From Nocardia macrotermitis (GTDB taxonomy: Bacteria; Actinomycetota; Actinomycetes; Mycobacteriales; Mycobacteriaceae): 64,000 nt of DNA. Positions 33,205-43,136 of this stretch are shown piece after piece. The stretch spans positions 1 through 64,000 of the forward strand of contig NZ_WEGK01000023.1 of NCBI RefSeq assembly GCF_009604405.1. The letters run 5' to 3'. Position 1 is the stretch's first letter. Each line of letters begins with the position of its first letter. The notes under the pieces are model-generated. The model saw only the letters and a list, made by a program, of their open reading frames with translations, was not told the DNA's origin and searched no databases. The translations under genes and the position numbers were made by a program.

Positions 33205-34020
33205 GTGCGTCTGGCGACATGGAACGTGAATTCGATTCGGTCCCGGGTGGATCGGGTGATCGCCTGGCTCGACCGCGCCGACGTCGACGTGCTGGCGATC
33301 CAGGAGACCAAGTGCCGGGACGACCAATTCCCTTTCGAGCGTTTCGAAGAGGCCGGTTACGAGGTCGCGCACGTGGGCTTCAACCAGTGGAACGGGGTCG
33401 CGATCGCCTCGCGCGTCGGGCTGGACGAGGTGGAGATCGGCTTCCCGAATCAGCCGGGTTTCGACAAGGACGCCGAGGCGTCGCTGCTGTCCGCACCGGT
33501 GATCGAGGCCCGCGCGATCGGCGCGACCTGCGGCGGCATCCGGGTGTGGAGCCTGTACGTGCCCAACGGCCGCACACTGGACGATCCGCACTACACCTAC
33601 AAGCTGGAATGGCTTGCCGCCCTGCGCGATTCGGGCACCCGCTGGTTGACCGAACACCCCGACGCGCCGATCGCCCTGGTCGGCGACTGGAATATCGCCC
33701 CCACCGACGACGACGTCTGGTCGACGGCCTTCTTCGAGGGCAAAACCCATGTTTCCCAACCGGAACGCGACGCCTTCACAGCCATGAACGAGGCCGGTTT
33801 CACCGACGTCATGCGCCCCTTCGCCCCCGGCCCCGGCGTCTACACCTATTGGGACTACACACAATTGCGCTTCCCCCGCAAGGAAGGGATGCGCATAGAT
33901 TTCATCCTCGCCTCCCCCGCTCTCGCGGCCCGCGTCACCGACGCGTCCGTGGACCGCGAGGAACGCAAGGGCAAGGGCGCGTCCGACCATGCTCCGGTCG
34001 TCGCGGAGATTCCCGAGTGA
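33205..34020 (+). CDS. xthA: Exodeoxyribonuclease III / AP endonuclease
   Basis: 271 residues. Class II AP endonuclease of base-excision repair. Motifs: RLATWNVNSIRSRVDRV at the start, LAIQETKCRDDQFP, GDWNIAPTDDDVW, RIDFILASP and SDHAPVVAEI with the catalytic Asp-His. The GTG at 33205 is preferred over an upstream in-frame ATG because AGAGGTGA lies 7 bases before it and the family starts here. It follows the GNAT gene on the same strand, as in Rv0427c. Confidence 0.95.
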   Translation: MRLATWNVNSIRSRVDRVIAWLDRADVDVLAIQETKCRDDQFPFERFEEAGYEVAHVGFNQWNGVAIASRVGLDEVEIGFPNQPGFDKDAEASLLSAPVIEARAIGATCGGIRVWSLYVPNGRTLDDPHYTYKLEWLAALRDSGTRWLTEHPDAPIALVGDWNIAPTDDDVWSTAFFEGKTHVSQPERDAFTAMNEAGFTDVMRPFAPGPGVYTYWDYTQLRFPRKEGMRIDFILASPALAARVTDASVDREERKGKGASDHAPVVAEIPE

Positions 34021-34035
34021 CCGGCCTCGCCGTCG

Positions 34036-34106
34036 TCACACCGCGATGACGTCGAGGAAGGGCCGAGCCCCGTGAAATCATCCGGGTTGCGGTACAGGGG
34101 AAGCCG
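34036..34106 (-). pseudogene. Remnant of a vapC PIN-domain toxin (C-terminal end only)
   Basis: On the minus strand one frame reads RLPLYRNPDDFTGL and then, after a +1 shift, FLDVIAV followed by TGA. This matches the usual VapC C terminus (LPLYTRNPDDF-x-GL...DVVAV-stop). It lies 30 bases downstream of the antitoxin stop, where vapC should be. Roughly 110 codons, including the N-terminal acidic residues, are gone. The frame shift makes it dead in any case. Confidence 0.7.
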
Positions 34107-34132
34107 TTCGCGACCGCTCGGCACCGACAGGT

Positions 34133-34384
34133 TCAGTCATGGTGGGGATCCTGGTCGATCATGGCGTTCAGGTCGGCCCGGAACTTGCTGTAATCGACCG
34201 GCGGCAGATGCTCGGCCGTCCGCCGCAGCTCCGCGACAGGCACAAATGTGCGCCGCCCCACCGGCCGGAGTTCACCGACAGGCTTGCCGTTGCGACTGAT
34301 GGTGTAGCTCTCCCCCGCCTCCACGGCGTCGAGGATCTTGCCGCTGTCATTACGCAGATCGCGCTGGCCTTGCCTCACCTGCAC
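34133..34384 (-). CDS. Orphan Phd/VapB-type antitoxin
   Basis: 83 residues from a GTG at 34384 that follows GAGGAG closely; a second GTG at 34378 has better spacing. The frame is open to 34438 but without family similarity. The Phd/YefM-type DNA-binding core is visible: RDLRNDSGKILDAVEAGESY then TISRNGKPVGELRPVGRRTF. The C terminus (VDYSKFRADLNAMIDQD) is the toxin-binding tail. Its toxin gene has been reduced to a remnant just downstream, so the protein would be a solitary antitoxin or repressor. It diverges from the Uma2 gene. Confidence 0.85.
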   Translation of the reverse strand: MQVRQGQRDLRNDSGKILDAVEAGESYTISRNGKPVGELRPVGRRTFVPVAELRRTAEHLPPVDYSKFRADLNAMIDQDPHHD

Positions 34385-34474
34385 TGACTCCTCGAGTAAG
34401 CGATGCACGTGCCGTGCCGTATCGACAGCGAGGACCACAGCCGCCGATCGCCTGCCCTCAGTAGGCTGATCCAG

Positions 34475-35119
34475 GTGAGCGAAGCATACGATTGGTCCTG
34501 GCTGCGGCAGTCACTGGCCGCTCCAGAGATCACCCTCGAGGTGTACGCAAGCATTCCTGAGGAGCTCGGCCGTCAGATCGAGGTCGTGGACGGACGAATC
34601 ATTCGATGCGAATCCCCGACCCCGGAACACCAGACCATCCAGCACAACCTGGTGTCCGCGCTACGTGATGCGGCGAAGTACATGGATGCTCGGGAACAGA
34701 CCTGCCACAAGGTGATCGGTGACGTCGACATGCTCCTCACCGAGGCCCCCCGGCTGCATTATCGGCGTCCGGATGTCGTCGTCTACCGCTGCATCGAATC
34801 GGATCGTGGGCGATGGCGTCGCAAGCCTTACGCGTCGGATTCCTTGCTGGTCATCGAGATCGTGTCACCGGGCACAGTTGTCACCGATACCCGAGACAAG
34901 CTGGCCGAGTACGCACAAGCGAGGATCCCGCACTACTGGGTCGTACAGATGGCAGGCAACGACGGACCGGTGGTGTCGATCGAGCGATTCCGTCTGACCA
35001 TCTCCGGCAAATACATCTCGGATGGCATTTCCGTGCGCGGAACCGACCTGGTCGCCGTCGACGTCATCGATCCGTTCGCGACACGCATCACCTGGGAGTA
35101 TCTCGACGACGGCATCTAG
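34475..35119 (+). CDS. Uma2-family (DUF820) putative restriction-endonuclease-fold protein
   Basis: 214 residues from the GTG at 34475. The PD-(D/E)xK-type core is seen in DVDMLLTEAPRLHYRRPDVV and LLVIEIVSPGTVVTDTRDKL, followed by KLAEYAQARIPHYWVV, all diagnostic for Uma2. In cyanobacteria and actinobacteria the family occurs in many copies and its biological role is unknown. An in-frame ATG at 34403 would extend it by 24 residues that overlap the antitoxin's possible longer form. It is divergent from the antitoxin gene; a functional pairing is not shown. Confidence 0.85.
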   Translation: MSEAYDWSWLRQSLAAPEITLEVYASIPEELGRQIEVVDGRIIRCESPTPEHQTIQHNLVSALRDAAKYMDAREQTCHKVIGDVDMLLTEAPRLHYRRPDVVVYRCIESDRGRWRRKPYASDSLLVIEIVSPGTVVTDTRDKLAEYAQARIPHYWVVQMAGNDGPVVSIERFRLTISGKYISDGISVRGTDLVAVDVIDPFATRITWEYLDDGI

Positions 35120-35220
35120 GTTGCCGCAACAGCCACTCGACCCGATCGACGTAAGCATCACCTGGGCCGAACTGGACTGATCCACCCAGCGGATAGGGAC
35201 GCCCGGTCCGGACGCTCGCG

Positions 35221-35862
35221 TCAGTCGGCCGGACGGGTTTTGATGGCGTCCTGGGAGATGTAGACGTCGTAGGCGCCGGTGCCGGCGATGACGGCGTTGC
35301 CGTAGGCGGAGCGGACGAAGGGGTTGGTGTACCAGGTGTGGTTCTGCATGTCGGAGAAGAAGTCTCGGTCGCTGCCGTTGAGGAAGATCTGGTTCTGTTT
35401 CACCGCGGTGCCGTCCTGGCGTTCGCCGAACAGGCGGGTGAGTTTGTAGCCGGAGTGGAAGCCCAGGGCGTTGATCCAGGGCTCGAGTTCGACGATATCG
35501 GCTTGCAGGGCCCACATATCGCCCTCGACCAGGTAGGTCTCGTGGGTGTCGGCGTGGTCGTGGTCGCCGTAGACGGTGACTTCGACATCGAGGGTATGTG
35601 GGCTGTTGGCAATGGTTTTCGCGACGACGTGGGCCGCCTTCACCTCCCCGGTGAGACCGAGATAAGCCTGTAGCAGGGTGGTAACCCAGAGGATCAGCGC
35701 GGCGATCAGCACCAGCACCAGCGCGCTACTTCCCCTGCGGGCCAATACCTTCCACCCGGCCCTGCGCGCCTTGAGCAGCGCCGTGACCAGCAACACCAGC
35801 GCGACTGCGAACAGCAGTCCCAGCAGCACCTGAATCCAGCCGAAATCCACCGGGAAAACCAT
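35221..35862 (-). CDS. Membrane-anchored protein of unknown function
   Basis: 213 residues from the ATG at 35862 (the frame is open upstream but the extra residues are not protein-like). Two N-terminal membrane helices (about 9-31 and 45-70) are followed by an external domain of about 140 residues: HTLDVEVTVYGDHDHADTHE, TYLVEGDMWALQADI and TAVKQNQIFLNG are well-formed segments. I cannot name the family, but the domain is compact and looks conserved rather than random. It is convergent with the Uma2 gene (101-base gap) and downstream of nothing obvious. Confidence 0.75.
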   Translation of the reverse strand: MVFPVDFGWIQVLLGLLFAVALVLLVTALLKARRAGWKVLARRGSSALVLVLIAALILWVTTLLQAYLGLTGEVKAAHVVAKTIANSPHTLDVEVTVYGDHDHADTHETYLVEGDMWALQADIVELEPWINALGFHSGYKLTRLFGERQDGTAVKQNQIFLNGSDRDFFSDMQNHTWYTNPFVRSAYGNAVIAGTGAYDVYISQDAIKTRPAD

Positions 35863-36038
35863 GGCGCTAGTTGTACCTGTTCCGCCTCCCCGCGATTTCA
35901 GCGGGCCGTCGAGCGCGGGGAGACATTCGCGTCGGGCTAACAGTAACTCACCGGGGCGCCTCATGGACGTCCCCGGTGAGTTACCCATGTCCTTACGAAA
36001 TCAGTTGTCCCGCTTCTGCGTCGTTCCGACGAAGAGCA

Positions 36039-37865
36039 TCAGAACGCGGCCTCTTCCAGTTCCATGATGTCGTTGTCGAGGTTCTCGATCACCGTGCGCA
36101 CGCTGGACAGCAGCGGCAACTGGTTCTTCGCGAACCACGAAGCGACAGCGGCCTTTCCGGTGTAGAACAGCCGATCCTTCTCGGTCGGGCTGCCCTCCAG
36201 CGCGACCAGCGAGATCTTCGCCGCCTCCAGCAGCCGCCACCCGATGACCAGATCGCCGACCGCGTGCAGGAACCGCACCGAACCCAGGCCGACCTTGTAG
36301 ATCTCGGCCGAATCCTGCTGGGAGGCTACCAGATACCCGGTCAGCGCCGCGGCCATCGCCTGCACGTCGGCCAGGGCCGCGCCGAGCAGTTCGCGCTCGG
36401 CCTTCAGCTCGGATCCCTCGGACTCGACGAACTTGCCGATCAGCCCGGCCACATGCCCCAGCGCGACGCCCTTGTCCCGAATGATCTTGCGGAAGAAGAA
36501 GTCCTGCGCCTGGATCGCGGTGGTGCCCTCGTACAGCGAGTCGATCTTCACATCGCGGATGTACTGCTCGATCGGGTAATCCTGCAGATAGCCGGAGCCG
36601 CCGAAGGTTTGCAGCGATTCGGTGAGCGTCTCGTACGCGCGCTCGGAGCCGACACCCTTGACGATCGGCAGCAGCAGATCGTTCACCCGCGCGGCCACAT
36701 CGGCGTCCGCGCCGAAATTCGCCTGTGCCACATCGGCATCCTGATACGCCGAGCAGTACAGGTAGAGCGCGCGCAGCCCCTCCGAGTACGCCTTCTGCAA
36801 CGCCAGGCTGCGGCGCACGTCCGGGTGGTGGGTGATGGTGACGCGCGGTGCGGCCTTGTCGCTGTTCCGTGTCAGATCCGCGCCCTGGACGCGAGTCTTG
36901 GCGTACTCCAACGCATTCAGGTATCCGGTCGACAGCGTGCCCGCCGACAGCACGCCCACCATCATGCGGGCGTGCTCGATCACCTTGAACATCTGCGCGA
37001 TGCCGTTGTGCGCGTCGCCGACCAGATAGCCGATCGCGGGATGGTCACCGCCGAAGGTCAATTCGCAGGTGGGCGAGGATTTGATGCCCATCTTGTGCTC
37101 GAGGTTGGTGACGTACACCCCGTTGCGCTCGCCCAATTCCATTGTCTGCGAATCGAACAGGAATTTCGGGACGACGAACAGCGACAGGCCCTTGGTGCCT
37201 GGACCCGCGCCCTCGGGACGCGCCAGGGTCAGGTGGATGATGTTGTCCGCGGTATCGCCGACGTCACCACCGGAGATGAAACGCTTGACGCCCTCGATGT
37301 GCCAGCTGCCGTCGGGCTGCTGGATCGCCTTGGTACGGCCCATGCCCACATCCGACCCGGCGTCGGGCTCGGTGAGCACCATCGTTCCGCCCCAACGGTT
37401 CTCCCACGCGTGCGCGGCCCAGCGCTGCTGTTCCTCGGTGCCCTCGCGGTACAGCACCTCGTGCATCAACGGGCCCATGTTGAAGAAGCTCGCCGAATTG
37501 TGTGCCGCCACAAGCATTTCCTGCGTGGCCCAGATCAGCGGCGAGGGCGAGGGCACCCCGCCCATCCCCTCGGGCATGCCCAGGCCGGACCAGCCCGCCT
37601 CGTTCACCGCGGCCACGGTCTTGCGCATCGAATCGGGGACGATGGCCGAATGGGTGGCCGGATCGAAGACGACCGGATTGCGGTCGGCGTCGACGAACGA
37701 CTCCGCGACCGGCCCCTCCGCCAGGCGCAGCACCTCCCCCAGCATGCCTCGCGCGGTGTCGGCGTCCAGATCGCCGTAGGCGCCGGCGTCCAGCAGCGCC
37801 CCGATTCCCAGCACCTCGAACAAGTTGAACTCGATATCCCGAAGGTTCGCCTTGTAGTGCGACAC
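36039..37865 (-). CDS. fadE5: Acyl-CoA dehydrogenase, FadE5-like
   Basis: 608 residues, the long form of acyl-CoA dehydrogenase. The start SHYKANLRDIEFNLFEVLGI is that of mycobacterial FadE5 (GTG at 37865, GAGGAGGA upstream). Core motifs: GTMVLTEPDAGSDVGMGRTK, HKMGIKSSPTCELTFGG, GSGYLQDYPIEQYIRDVKID and SLYEGTTAIQAQDFFF with the catalytic Glu. FAD-dependent first step of beta-oxidation, with broad chain length in the M. tuberculosis enzyme. It lies 285 bases downstream of a TetR gene on the same strand. The gene name is transferred by similarity. Confidence 0.93.
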   Translation of the reverse strand: MSHYKANLRDIEFNLFEVLGIGALLDAGAYGDLDADTARGMLGEVLRLAEGPVAESFVDADRNPVVFDPATHSAIVPDSMRKTVAAVNEAGWSGLGMPEGMGGVPSPSPLIWATQEMLVAAHNSASFFNMGPLMHEVLYREGTEEQQRWAAHAWENRWGGTMVLTEPDAGSDVGMGRTKAIQQPDGSWHIEGVKRFISGGDVGDTADNIIHLTLARPEGAGPGTKGLSLFVVPKFLFDSQTMELGERNGVYVTNLEHKMGIKSSPTCELTFGGDHPAIGYLVGDAHNGIAQMFKVIEHARMMVGVLSAGTLSTGYLNALEYAKTRVQGADLTRNSDKAAPRVTITHHPDVRRSLALQKAYSEGLRALYLYCSAYQDADVAQANFGADADVAARVNDLLLPIVKGVGSERAYETLTESLQTFGGSGYLQDYPIEQYIRDVKIDSLYEGTTAIQAQDFFFRKIIRDKGVALGHVAGLIGKFVESEGSELKAERELLGAALADVQAMAAALTGYLVASQQDSAEIYKVGLGSVRFLHAVGDLVIGWRLLEAAKISLVALEGSPTEKDRLFYTGKAAVASWFAKNQLPLLSSVRTVIENLDNDIMELEEAAF

Positions 37866-38150
37866 GGACCGTCCTCCTCGGCGGAATTGCAGCGTGCGAG
37901 GACGAGATCCCACTCGGCGAATCCGGCCGCGCACAACTGGTCGACAGTTACATCTGGAGGTTGCCGTACAACCGTCAGGCTACGCAACCGTAGGCTCGCG
38001 GTCGGCCGAATCGTTAACACGACCGCCTGTCGAACAGGCTGTTGCGGCCGGTACGCGAGCGTTCCGGGCTTCACATCCGATAATTTGCCAGAAGTTGTCC
38101 AACGGTGACCGCGGGTTCATCCGCCGGATACCGGGGACCGGCGGGGCGGG

Positions 38151-38834
38151 TCACAGCGCGGCGGCCCGACCCGCGGCGACGGCGGTGAGGTAGCGGTCGA
38201 GATCCTCGATCAGGGATTCCATGGTGTCCGGGTCGGCGCCGTCGTCGTGATGACACAGCCAATCGGTGACCAGTTCGAACAGCCCGCCGATCGCGCCGAG
38301 CGCCAGGGCGAGGCGGCGGCGTTGGCGATCGGGATCCGGGTCCGGATCGCCGGACCACTGCGCGTCCAGGAAGGCCGCGGCCCAGCGGCGGATGCGGCGA
38401 CGCTTGCGCTCCACGGTCGGCGAGATACCCCCGGCATGTCCGAAACTGACCGCCGCGACGCGCGGATCATCCGCGATGGCGTGCACGAAGGCGGCGACCA
38501 CCACCGGCGACCGCTGCGACCAGGGCAGTTCCGCCACCGCGGCGGCCCGTTCGGCCACTTGTTGCTGAGTATGTGCTGTGAGCTGCTCCAGCAATGCGGT
38601 GTAACAGGCTTCCTTACTCTCGAAATGTTCGTAGAACGCCTTGGTGCCGACATAGGCGGATTGGCAGATCTGTTCGATCGAGGTACCCCAGAATCCGTGC
38701 GCGGCAAATAAATCCATCGATGCTTCCAGAATCTTGCGACGGCGTCGCACGCTGCGCTGCTCCGCGTCCAGACCGCGGATCCGATGGTTCACCGATCCGG
38801 ATTCATCCGGTGCGGAATATTTGCTGCGGGTCAT
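38151..38834 (-). CDS. TetR-family transcriptional regulator
   Basis: 227 residues from the ATG at 38834. The helix-turn-helix is clear: RRRRKILEASMDLFAAHGFW then GTSIEQICQSAYVGTKAFYE, with HFESKEACYTALLEQL after it. The C-terminal ligand domain is unrelated to known effectors. The start has no good ribosome binding site and the frame is open upstream. It precedes fadE5 on the same strand and could repress it; 37866-38150 contains no clear palindrome. Confidence 0.9.
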   Translation of the reverse strand: MTRSKYSAPDESGSVNHRIRGLDAEQRSVRRRRKILEASMDLFAAHGFWGTSIEQICQSAYVGTKAFYEHFESKEACYTALLEQLTAHTQQQVAERAAAVAELPWSQRSPVVVAAFVHAIADDPRVAAVSFGHAGGISPTVERKRRRIRRWAAAFLDAQWSGDPDPDPDRQRRRLALALGAIGGLFELVTDWLCHHDDGADPDTMESLIEDLDRYLTAVAAGRAAAL

Positions 38835-38958
38835 CAGACGACCATAATCCGTGTCCCGGCGGCGGGTGGGCAGACCGTCCGGACCCGAAAATTCCCGCCC
38901 AGGTCCGCTGACGCGCGCCGCCGCGGGCATGTACTCTCGGCCAGGTACCACAACCGAA

Positions 38959-39064
38959 CATGCGGGGGCTCGCACCAGCGGGCTGAGAGGACGGCTAGCC
39001 CATTCGGGCGGAGCAGGGCCGTCGACCGTTCGAACCTGACCGGGTAATGCCGGCGTAGGGAGGC
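38959..39064 (+). ncRNA. TPP riboswitch (THI box) of thiC
   Basis: The conserved elements are in order: GCGGGGGC, GGGCTGAGAGGACGGC (pyrimidine-sensor J3-2 with CTGAGAG), a variable P3a stem, ACCTGACCGGGTAATGCCGG (pyrophosphate sensor) and CGTAGGGAG closing P1. The last bases, GTAGGGAGG, include the thiC ribosome binding site, so TPP binding is expected to sequester it and shut off translation. Confidence 0.96.
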
Positions 39065-39069
39065 TTCAC

Positions 39070-40710
<1,641 letters not shown>

Positions 40711-40744
40711 CACCTTCTCCCGCAACCGATCCCGGTTCCGTCCT

Positions 40745-40787
40745 CCCGGCGGAGGTCAGGGTCCCGCCTGACCCGACCTCCTCCGGG
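40745..40787 (+). terminator. Hairpin 35 bases after thiC
   Basis: CCCGGCGGAGGTC (40745-40757) pairs with GACCTCCTCCGGG (40775-40787) with one mismatch. It has no T-tract and could be an mRNA 3'-end structure. Confidence 0.5.
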
Positions 40788-40861
40788 ACGACGGACCCGG
40801 GTCGAGTTCTCACGCCGGAAGCACGGTTTTCCGGCCAGATCGATACCCGTCGCGAACGCCG

Positions 40862-40897
40862 ACGGTCCGTCCCCGATCGACAACGGGGACGGACCGT
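40862..40897. terminator. Terminator hairpin between thiC and the CobW-family gene
   Basis: Perfect 14-base arms ACGGTCCGTCCCCG and CGGGGACGGACCGT with an 8-base loop. It lies between convergent genes, 55 bases from the stop of the CobW-family gene. Confidence 0.75.
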
Positions 40898-40952
40898 GGT
40901 GACGCCCGGTCAGCGACCGGGATCTAGGCGGTGAAATGCGTGAACATGCCCC

Positions 40953-42098
40953 TCATGCGTGTTCGTGCATCTCACCCCAGGACGGGAACGGATCGGCGTA
41001 GTGCGCCCAGCTGCGCGGTCCGGCGGCGAGCTCGGCGTCGGTGAGCAGGGCGGCGTTGAGCAGGTCGCGGATGTGCGGGCGGTTCAGCCGGACGCCGATG
41101 AAGACGAGTTCCTGACCGGGCGGCATATCGAGTGCGGTCCAGTACGCGGCGGCCTCGAAGGTGAGGTTCGGGCCCGCCTGCGACCAGAGGGCGGCGACTT
41201 CGGGGCGGCTCGCCAGCCAGAAGAAACCTTTACTGCGCAGCAGCCTGTTCAGTTGTGCGAGAACGGCTTCCAGGCGTTCGGGGTGGAACGGGCGGTCGGC
41301 GGTGAAGGTCAGACTGCTGATGCCGTACTCCTCGGTCTCCGGAGTGTGTCCACCGGCGAGTTCGTCCTCCCAGCCGTCGAACTGGGCGGCGATATCGGGG
41401 TTGTAGCGGCCGGTGCCGAGCACCTCGCTCAACTCGACGACGCCGTGCGCCGAACGCACCACGCGCGCGGCCGGATTGAGCCGCTTGATCGTCGCCTCCA
41501 CGGTGCCCACCGCGTTCGCGCTGACCAGATCGGTCTTGTTGAGCACCAACACATTCGCGAATTCGACCTGATCGATGAGCAGGTCGGCGATGGTGCGTTC
41601 GTCGCCCTGCGCGGCCTGCATGTCCCGGTCCGCGAGGGCCTGGCCCTTCACCACCTCGGCCAGGAAGGTGGACGCGTCCACCACGGTCACCATGGTGTCC
41701 AGCCGCGCGATGTCGCCGAGCCGGAAACCGTCCTCGAACTCCCACTCGAAGGTGGCCGCGACCGGCATCGGTTCGGAGATTCCGGTCGACTCGATCACCA
41801 GCTGATCGAAACGCCCCTCGCGGGCCAGCGCGCCGACCGATTCGATCAGATCCTCGCGCAACGTGCAGCAGATGCAGCCGTTGGTGAGTTCGACCAGTTT
41901 CTCCTGCGTCCGATCCAGGCTCGCCTGGCCCGCGACCAGGGCCGCGTCGATGTTCACCTCGCTCATATCGTTCACGATCACCGCGACGCGGCGGCCCTCG
42001 CGATTGGCCAGGATGTGGTTGAGCAGGGTCGTCTTGCCCGCGCCGAGGAATCCGGAGAGCACGGTCACGGGCAGCGGAACGTTCGTCGATGCGGTCAC
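40953..42098 (-). CDS. CobW/COG0523-family GTPase, probable zinc metallochaperone
   Basis: 381 residues. P-loop GFLGAGKTT near residue 17, the diagnostic metal-binding motif GCICC (Cys75, Cys77, Cys78) and the NKTD GTP specificity motif. The C-terminal CobW_C domain (LRSKGFFWLASRPE, then GQELVFIGVRLNRPHIRDLL) is of the zinc-related subfamily. It starts at a GTG five bases from a 21-bp palindrome resembling a Zur box, so expression in zinc starvation is likely. Cobalamin genes are absent here, which also favours zinc over cobalt. It diverges from thiD. Confidence 0.92.
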   Translation of the reverse strand: MTASTNVPLPVTVLSGFLGAGKTTLLNHILANREGRRVAVIVNDMSEVNIDAALVAGQASLDRTQEKLVELTNGCICCTLREDLIESVGALAREGRFDQLVIESTGISEPMPVAATFEWEFEDGFRLGDIARLDTMVTVVDASTFLAEVVKGQALADRDMQAAQGDERTIADLLIDQVEFANVLVLNKTDLVSANAVGTVEATIKRLNPAARVVRSAHGVVELSEVLGTGRYNPDIAAQFDGWEDELAGGHTPETEEYGISSLTFTADRPFHPERLEAVLAQLNRLLRSKGFFWLASRPEVAALWSQAGPNLTFEAAAYWTALDMPPGQELVFIGVRLNRPHIRDLLNAALLTDAELAAGPRSWAHYADPFPSWGEMHEHA

Positions 42099-42102
42099 AA
42101 GC

Positions 42103-42123
42103 TAATGATAATCGTTTTCATTA
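42103..42123. promoter_or_regulatory. Probable Zur box
   Basis: On the minus strand TAATGAAAACGATTATCATT then A. Arms TAATGAAAA / TTATCATTA match at eight of nine positions. This agrees with actinobacterial Zur sites (TGAAAATGATTATCA-like). It lies directly before the CobW-family start and within the 72-base divergent gap to thiD. Confidence 0.75.
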
Positions 42124-42170
42124 GATCGGTGCGCGGCGGGGTCCGAACCGCCGCGACGTACTGTGCAGAT

Positions 42171-43019
42171 GTGGAACTCCTGCCGCTGACACCCGACGGC
42201 CGCACGCCGGTGCGTGCGCTGACCATCGCCGGCACCGATTCCGGTGGCGGCGCGGGCATTCAGGCCGATTCGCGCACGATGGCCCTGCTGGGCGTGCACG
42301 CCTGCGTCGCCGTCGCGGCGGTGACGGTGCAGAATTCGGTGGGCGTCAGCGGATTTCACGAGATCCCGGCCGAGACGGTCGCCGCCCAGGTGCGCGCGGT
42401 GGTGAGCGATATCGGCATCGGCGCGGCCAAGACCGGCATGCTCGCCTCGACCGCCATCATCGAGGCCGTCGCGGGCGTGTGCCGAGAGTTGGGCATCGGG
42501 CGGGACGGGCACATCCCGCTGGTGGTCGATCCGGTCGCGGCCTCCATGCACGGCGATCCGCTGCTGCACGCCGAGGCGCTGGATGCGTTGCGGCACACGC
42601 TGATTCCGTGCGCGACGCTGGTCACCCCGAATCTGGACGAGGTGCGGCTGCTCACCGGAATCGACGTCGTCGACGACCGCACGGCGCGCAAGGCCGCCGA
42701 GGCGCTGCACGGGCTGGGGCCGCGCTGGGCGATCGTCAAGGGCGGCCATCTGCGGTCCTCGGCGACCAGCACCGATCTGCTGTACGACGGCGACACCTTC
42801 ACCGAGCTGTCCGCCCCGCGCATCGCCACCGGTAACGACCACGGCGGCGGCGACACCCTGGCCGCGGCCACCGCCTGCGCGCTCGCGCACGGGTACACCG
42901 TGCCCGAGGCGGTGGAATTCGCGAAGGAGTGGACCCGGCGCTGCCTGGCCGCCTCCTACGATCTGGGCGCGGGCCACGGCCCGGTCTCACCGCTGTGGCG
43001 GCTGCATTCCCAGGATTGA
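42171..43019 (+). CDS. thiD: Hydroxymethylpyrimidine/phosphomethylpyrimidine kinase
   Basis: 282 residues from a GTG at 42171. ThiD phosphorylates HMP and HMP-P, the step after ThiC. Motifs: VRALTIAGTDSGGGAGIQAD, VTPNLDEVRLLTG, AIVKGGH and a catalytic region GNDHGGGDTLAAATACALA. The last differs from the usual G(A/T)GCT/GDT loop by an inserted NDHG, but keeps the Gly-Gly-Asp. Rv0422c is the counterpart. Upstream spacing to the divergent GTPase gene is only 72 bases. Confidence 0.93.
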   Translation: MELLPLTPDGRTPVRALTIAGTDSGGGAGIQADSRTMALLGVHACVAVAAVTVQNSVGVSGFHEIPAETVAAQVRAVVSDIGIGAAKTGMLASTAIIEAVAGVCRELGIGRDGHIPLVVDPVAASMHGDPLLHAEALDALRHTLIPCATLVTPNLDEVRLLTGIDVVDDRTARKAAEALHGLGPRWAIVKGGHLRSSATSTDLLYDGDTFTELSAPRIATGNDHGGGDTLAAATACALAHGYTVPEAVEFAKEWTRRCLAASYDLGAGHGPVSPLWRLHSQD

Positions 43020-43136
43020 GGAGACCGAATATTCTTTGTTGGAAACCTCGATCGCGCAACCCCGGCGGCCACTCTCCCAGCAATCTCCCAGCTCTGCCGC
43101 AGCGATAACCAAGGCTGGTCCTCAACCGTTGACCCC

